A stretch of DNA of 7,067 nt from positions 1 through 7,067 of the forward strand of contig JACXUN010000080.1 of NCBI GenBank assembly GCA_014763905.1. Reading direction: 5' to 3'. The stretch comes from Campylobacterales bacterium (GTDB lineage Bacteria > Campylobacterota > Campylobacteria > Campylobacterales > Sulfurovaceae). The stretch's first letter is position 1, and the number at the start of each line of letters is the position of its first letter. A program made the translations under genes and the position numbers. Below are positions 6,073 to 7,067 of the stretch, one piece after another. The notes below the pieces were generated by a model. That model searched no databases. It was not told the origin of the DNA and saw nothing but the letters and a program-made list of their open reading frames with translations.

Positions 6073-7035
6073 ATGTCAAAAGGGAAAAAAGTTACCGTTA
6101 TCGGAACAGGAAATTTTGGATCGACTGTCGCGTTTATCTTAGCGATGAACGGGGTATGTCATGATGTTGTATTGAGAGGACGTAATTTAGACATTGCCAG
6201 AGGAAAAGCACTCGATATGTCACAAGCTGCCAATGCTGCCCGTCAGCACACCATCGTCAAAGCCGCTCAAGGACCTGAAGATATCGCCAACTCAGATATC
6301 GTGGTCATCACCGCCGGTGCTCCGAGAACACCGGGTATGAGTCGTGATGACCTTTTATTGAAGAATGCTGCTATTGTCAAAAAATATGCGTTAGAGATCA
6401 AAGAACATGCACCAAATGCGATTGTCATCGTTGTTAGTAATCCGCTGGATGTTATGACCTATGTCGCTCTCAAAGTGACCGAATTCCCAAGAGAGCGTGT
6501 CATTGGTATGGCGGGTATCCTCGATTCAGCTCGTATGGCACACTTTATATATGAGAAGCTCCAATACGGTGCGGGACAAATTCGTGCTACCGTTATGGGT
6601 GGACACGGTGACACCATGGTTCCGCTTCCAAAATTTACAACCGTAGCCGGTGTACCGATCGAAGACCTGCTTGATTCAGAGGAGATCGGTGAAATCGTAA
6701 CCAAGACACGCAACGGTGGAGCCGAAATCGTCAATCTTTTAGGTGACGGTTCAGCCTATTATGCTCCGGCTAAATCGACCACGGTTATGGTAGATGCTAT
6801 TTTACGTGATACCAATCAAATTCACTCTTGTGCGATACGGCTAGACGGCGAGTACGGTTACTCCAATATTGTCTCCGGTGTACCCGTCATGATCGGAGCC
6901 GGTGGAGCTGAAAAAATCATTGAAATGGCTCTTATCCCGATGCAAAAAGATCGATTTGCCAATTCGGTTGCATCTGTTCAAGCGATGGTCAATAAACTCT
7001 ATGAACTCAAATTCTTCGACGAAGAGGAAAAGTAA
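6073..7035 (+). CDS. mdh: malate dehydrogenase, LDH-like family
   Basis: A 320-residue cytosolic enzyme of the LDH/MDH superfamily that interconverts malate and oxaloacetate. The dinucleotide loop is GTGNFG (11-16). Substrate and catalytic residues are intact: Arg85 and Arg91 in the mobile loop (AGAPRTPGMSRDD, 81-93), Asn123 in NPLD, Asp151 and Arg154 in GILDSARM, and the His178 proton acceptor in GGHGD. Arg85 marks malate rather than lactate dehydrogenase. The usual Asp or Glu at the end of the second strand, which binds the adenosine ribose of NAD, is missing: the sequence reads VVLRGRNLD (32-40), with Gly36-Arg37. That may shift cofactor preference towards NADP. The ATG has AAAGGA five bases upstream. 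It follows icd by 384 bases with its own promoter, and both act in the same (possibly reductive) TCA cycle. Confidence 0.95.
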   Translation: MSKGKKVTVIGTGNFGSTVAFILAMNGVCHDVVLRGRNLDIARGKALDMSQAANAARQHTIVKAAQGPEDIANSDIVVITAGAPRTPGMSRDDLLLKNAAIVKKYALEIKEHAPNAIVIVVSNPLDVMTYVALKVTEFPRERVIGMAGILDSARMAHFIYEKLQYGAGQIRATVMGGHGDTMVPLPKFTTVAGVPIEDLLDSEEIGEIVTKTRNGGAEIVNLLGDGSAYYAPAKSTTVMVDAILRDTNQIHSCAIRLDGEYGYSNIVSGVPVMIGAGGAEKIIEMALIPMQKDRFANSVASVQAMVNKLYELKFFDEEEK

Positions 7036-7056
7036 CACCCTTGTTAGGATGATAAA

Positions 7057-7062
7057 TATAAT
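7057..7062 (+). promoter_or_regulatory. possible -10 box for the next gene
   Basis: A perfect TATAAT lies 21 bases after the mdh stop, at the very edge of the window. It could start a separate transcript for the next gene, but the gene itself is outside the window and AT richness makes a chance match plausible. Confidence 0.25.
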
Positions 7063-7067
7063 TAATA

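Noticed and set aside
6459..7038. Minus-strand open frames inside mdh (6459-6734 and 6841-7038)
   Set aside because: They lie wholly or almost wholly opposite mdh, whose motifs are unambiguous; no independent support.
1..7067. CRISPR arrays, tRNA or rRNA genes, insertion sequences, defence systems
   Set aside because: No spaced direct repeats, tRNA-like folds, transposase motifs or defence-protein signatures were seen on either strand.

Overview
The window looks like chromosomal DNA from a Campylobacterota (Epsilonproteobacteria) bacterium, most likely a free-living sulfur or hydrogen oxidiser of the Sulfuricurvum/Sulfurimonas type. This placement is inferred from the AT-rich intergenic DNA, TATAAT-type -10 boxes without clear -35 boxes, a large monomeric isocitrate dehydrogenase next to a malate dehydrogenase, and a BioC-like methyltransferase with the Campylobacterota style. 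No database search was possible.

Left part (113-2586, all minus strand): a tight four-gene operon read from right to left. It encodes a secreted protein of unknown function, an M23 (LytM-type) peptidase lipoprotein, a CAP/SCP-domain lipoprotein and a BioC-type malonyl-ACP O-methyltransferase. The first three are exported and joined by 4-base stop/start overlaps (ATGA, GTGA). BioC starts 13 bases after the CAP gene. The first three genes suggest an envelope or periplasmic job; BioC is a cytosolic biotin-pathway enzyme that seems to ride along.

Middle (2587-3340): a short divergent promoter region with back-to-back -10 boxes and an 11-bp palindrome between them, then on the plus strand a DUF309 protein, a 68-residue single-pass membrane protein and a good intrinsic terminator.

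Right part (3341-7067, plus strand): two central-carbon genes in separate transcription units. icd encodes a complete monomeric NADP-type isocitrate dehydrogenase; mdh encodes a malate dehydrogenase with complete catalytic residues. They catalyse steps of the TCA cycle, which in many Campylobacterota runs in reverse for CO2 fixation. The 384-base gap between them holds a pair of small palindromes behind icd, an extended -10 promoter, and a 78-base imperfect hairpin in the presumed mdh leader.

No clear new defence, mobile or RNA system is present. The points most worth a second look are the loss of the usual acidic NAD-binding residue in the malate dehydrogenase (Gly36-Arg37 instead), the long mdh leader hairpin, and the translationally coupled secreted module of unknown protein, M23 peptidase and CAP lipoprotein.
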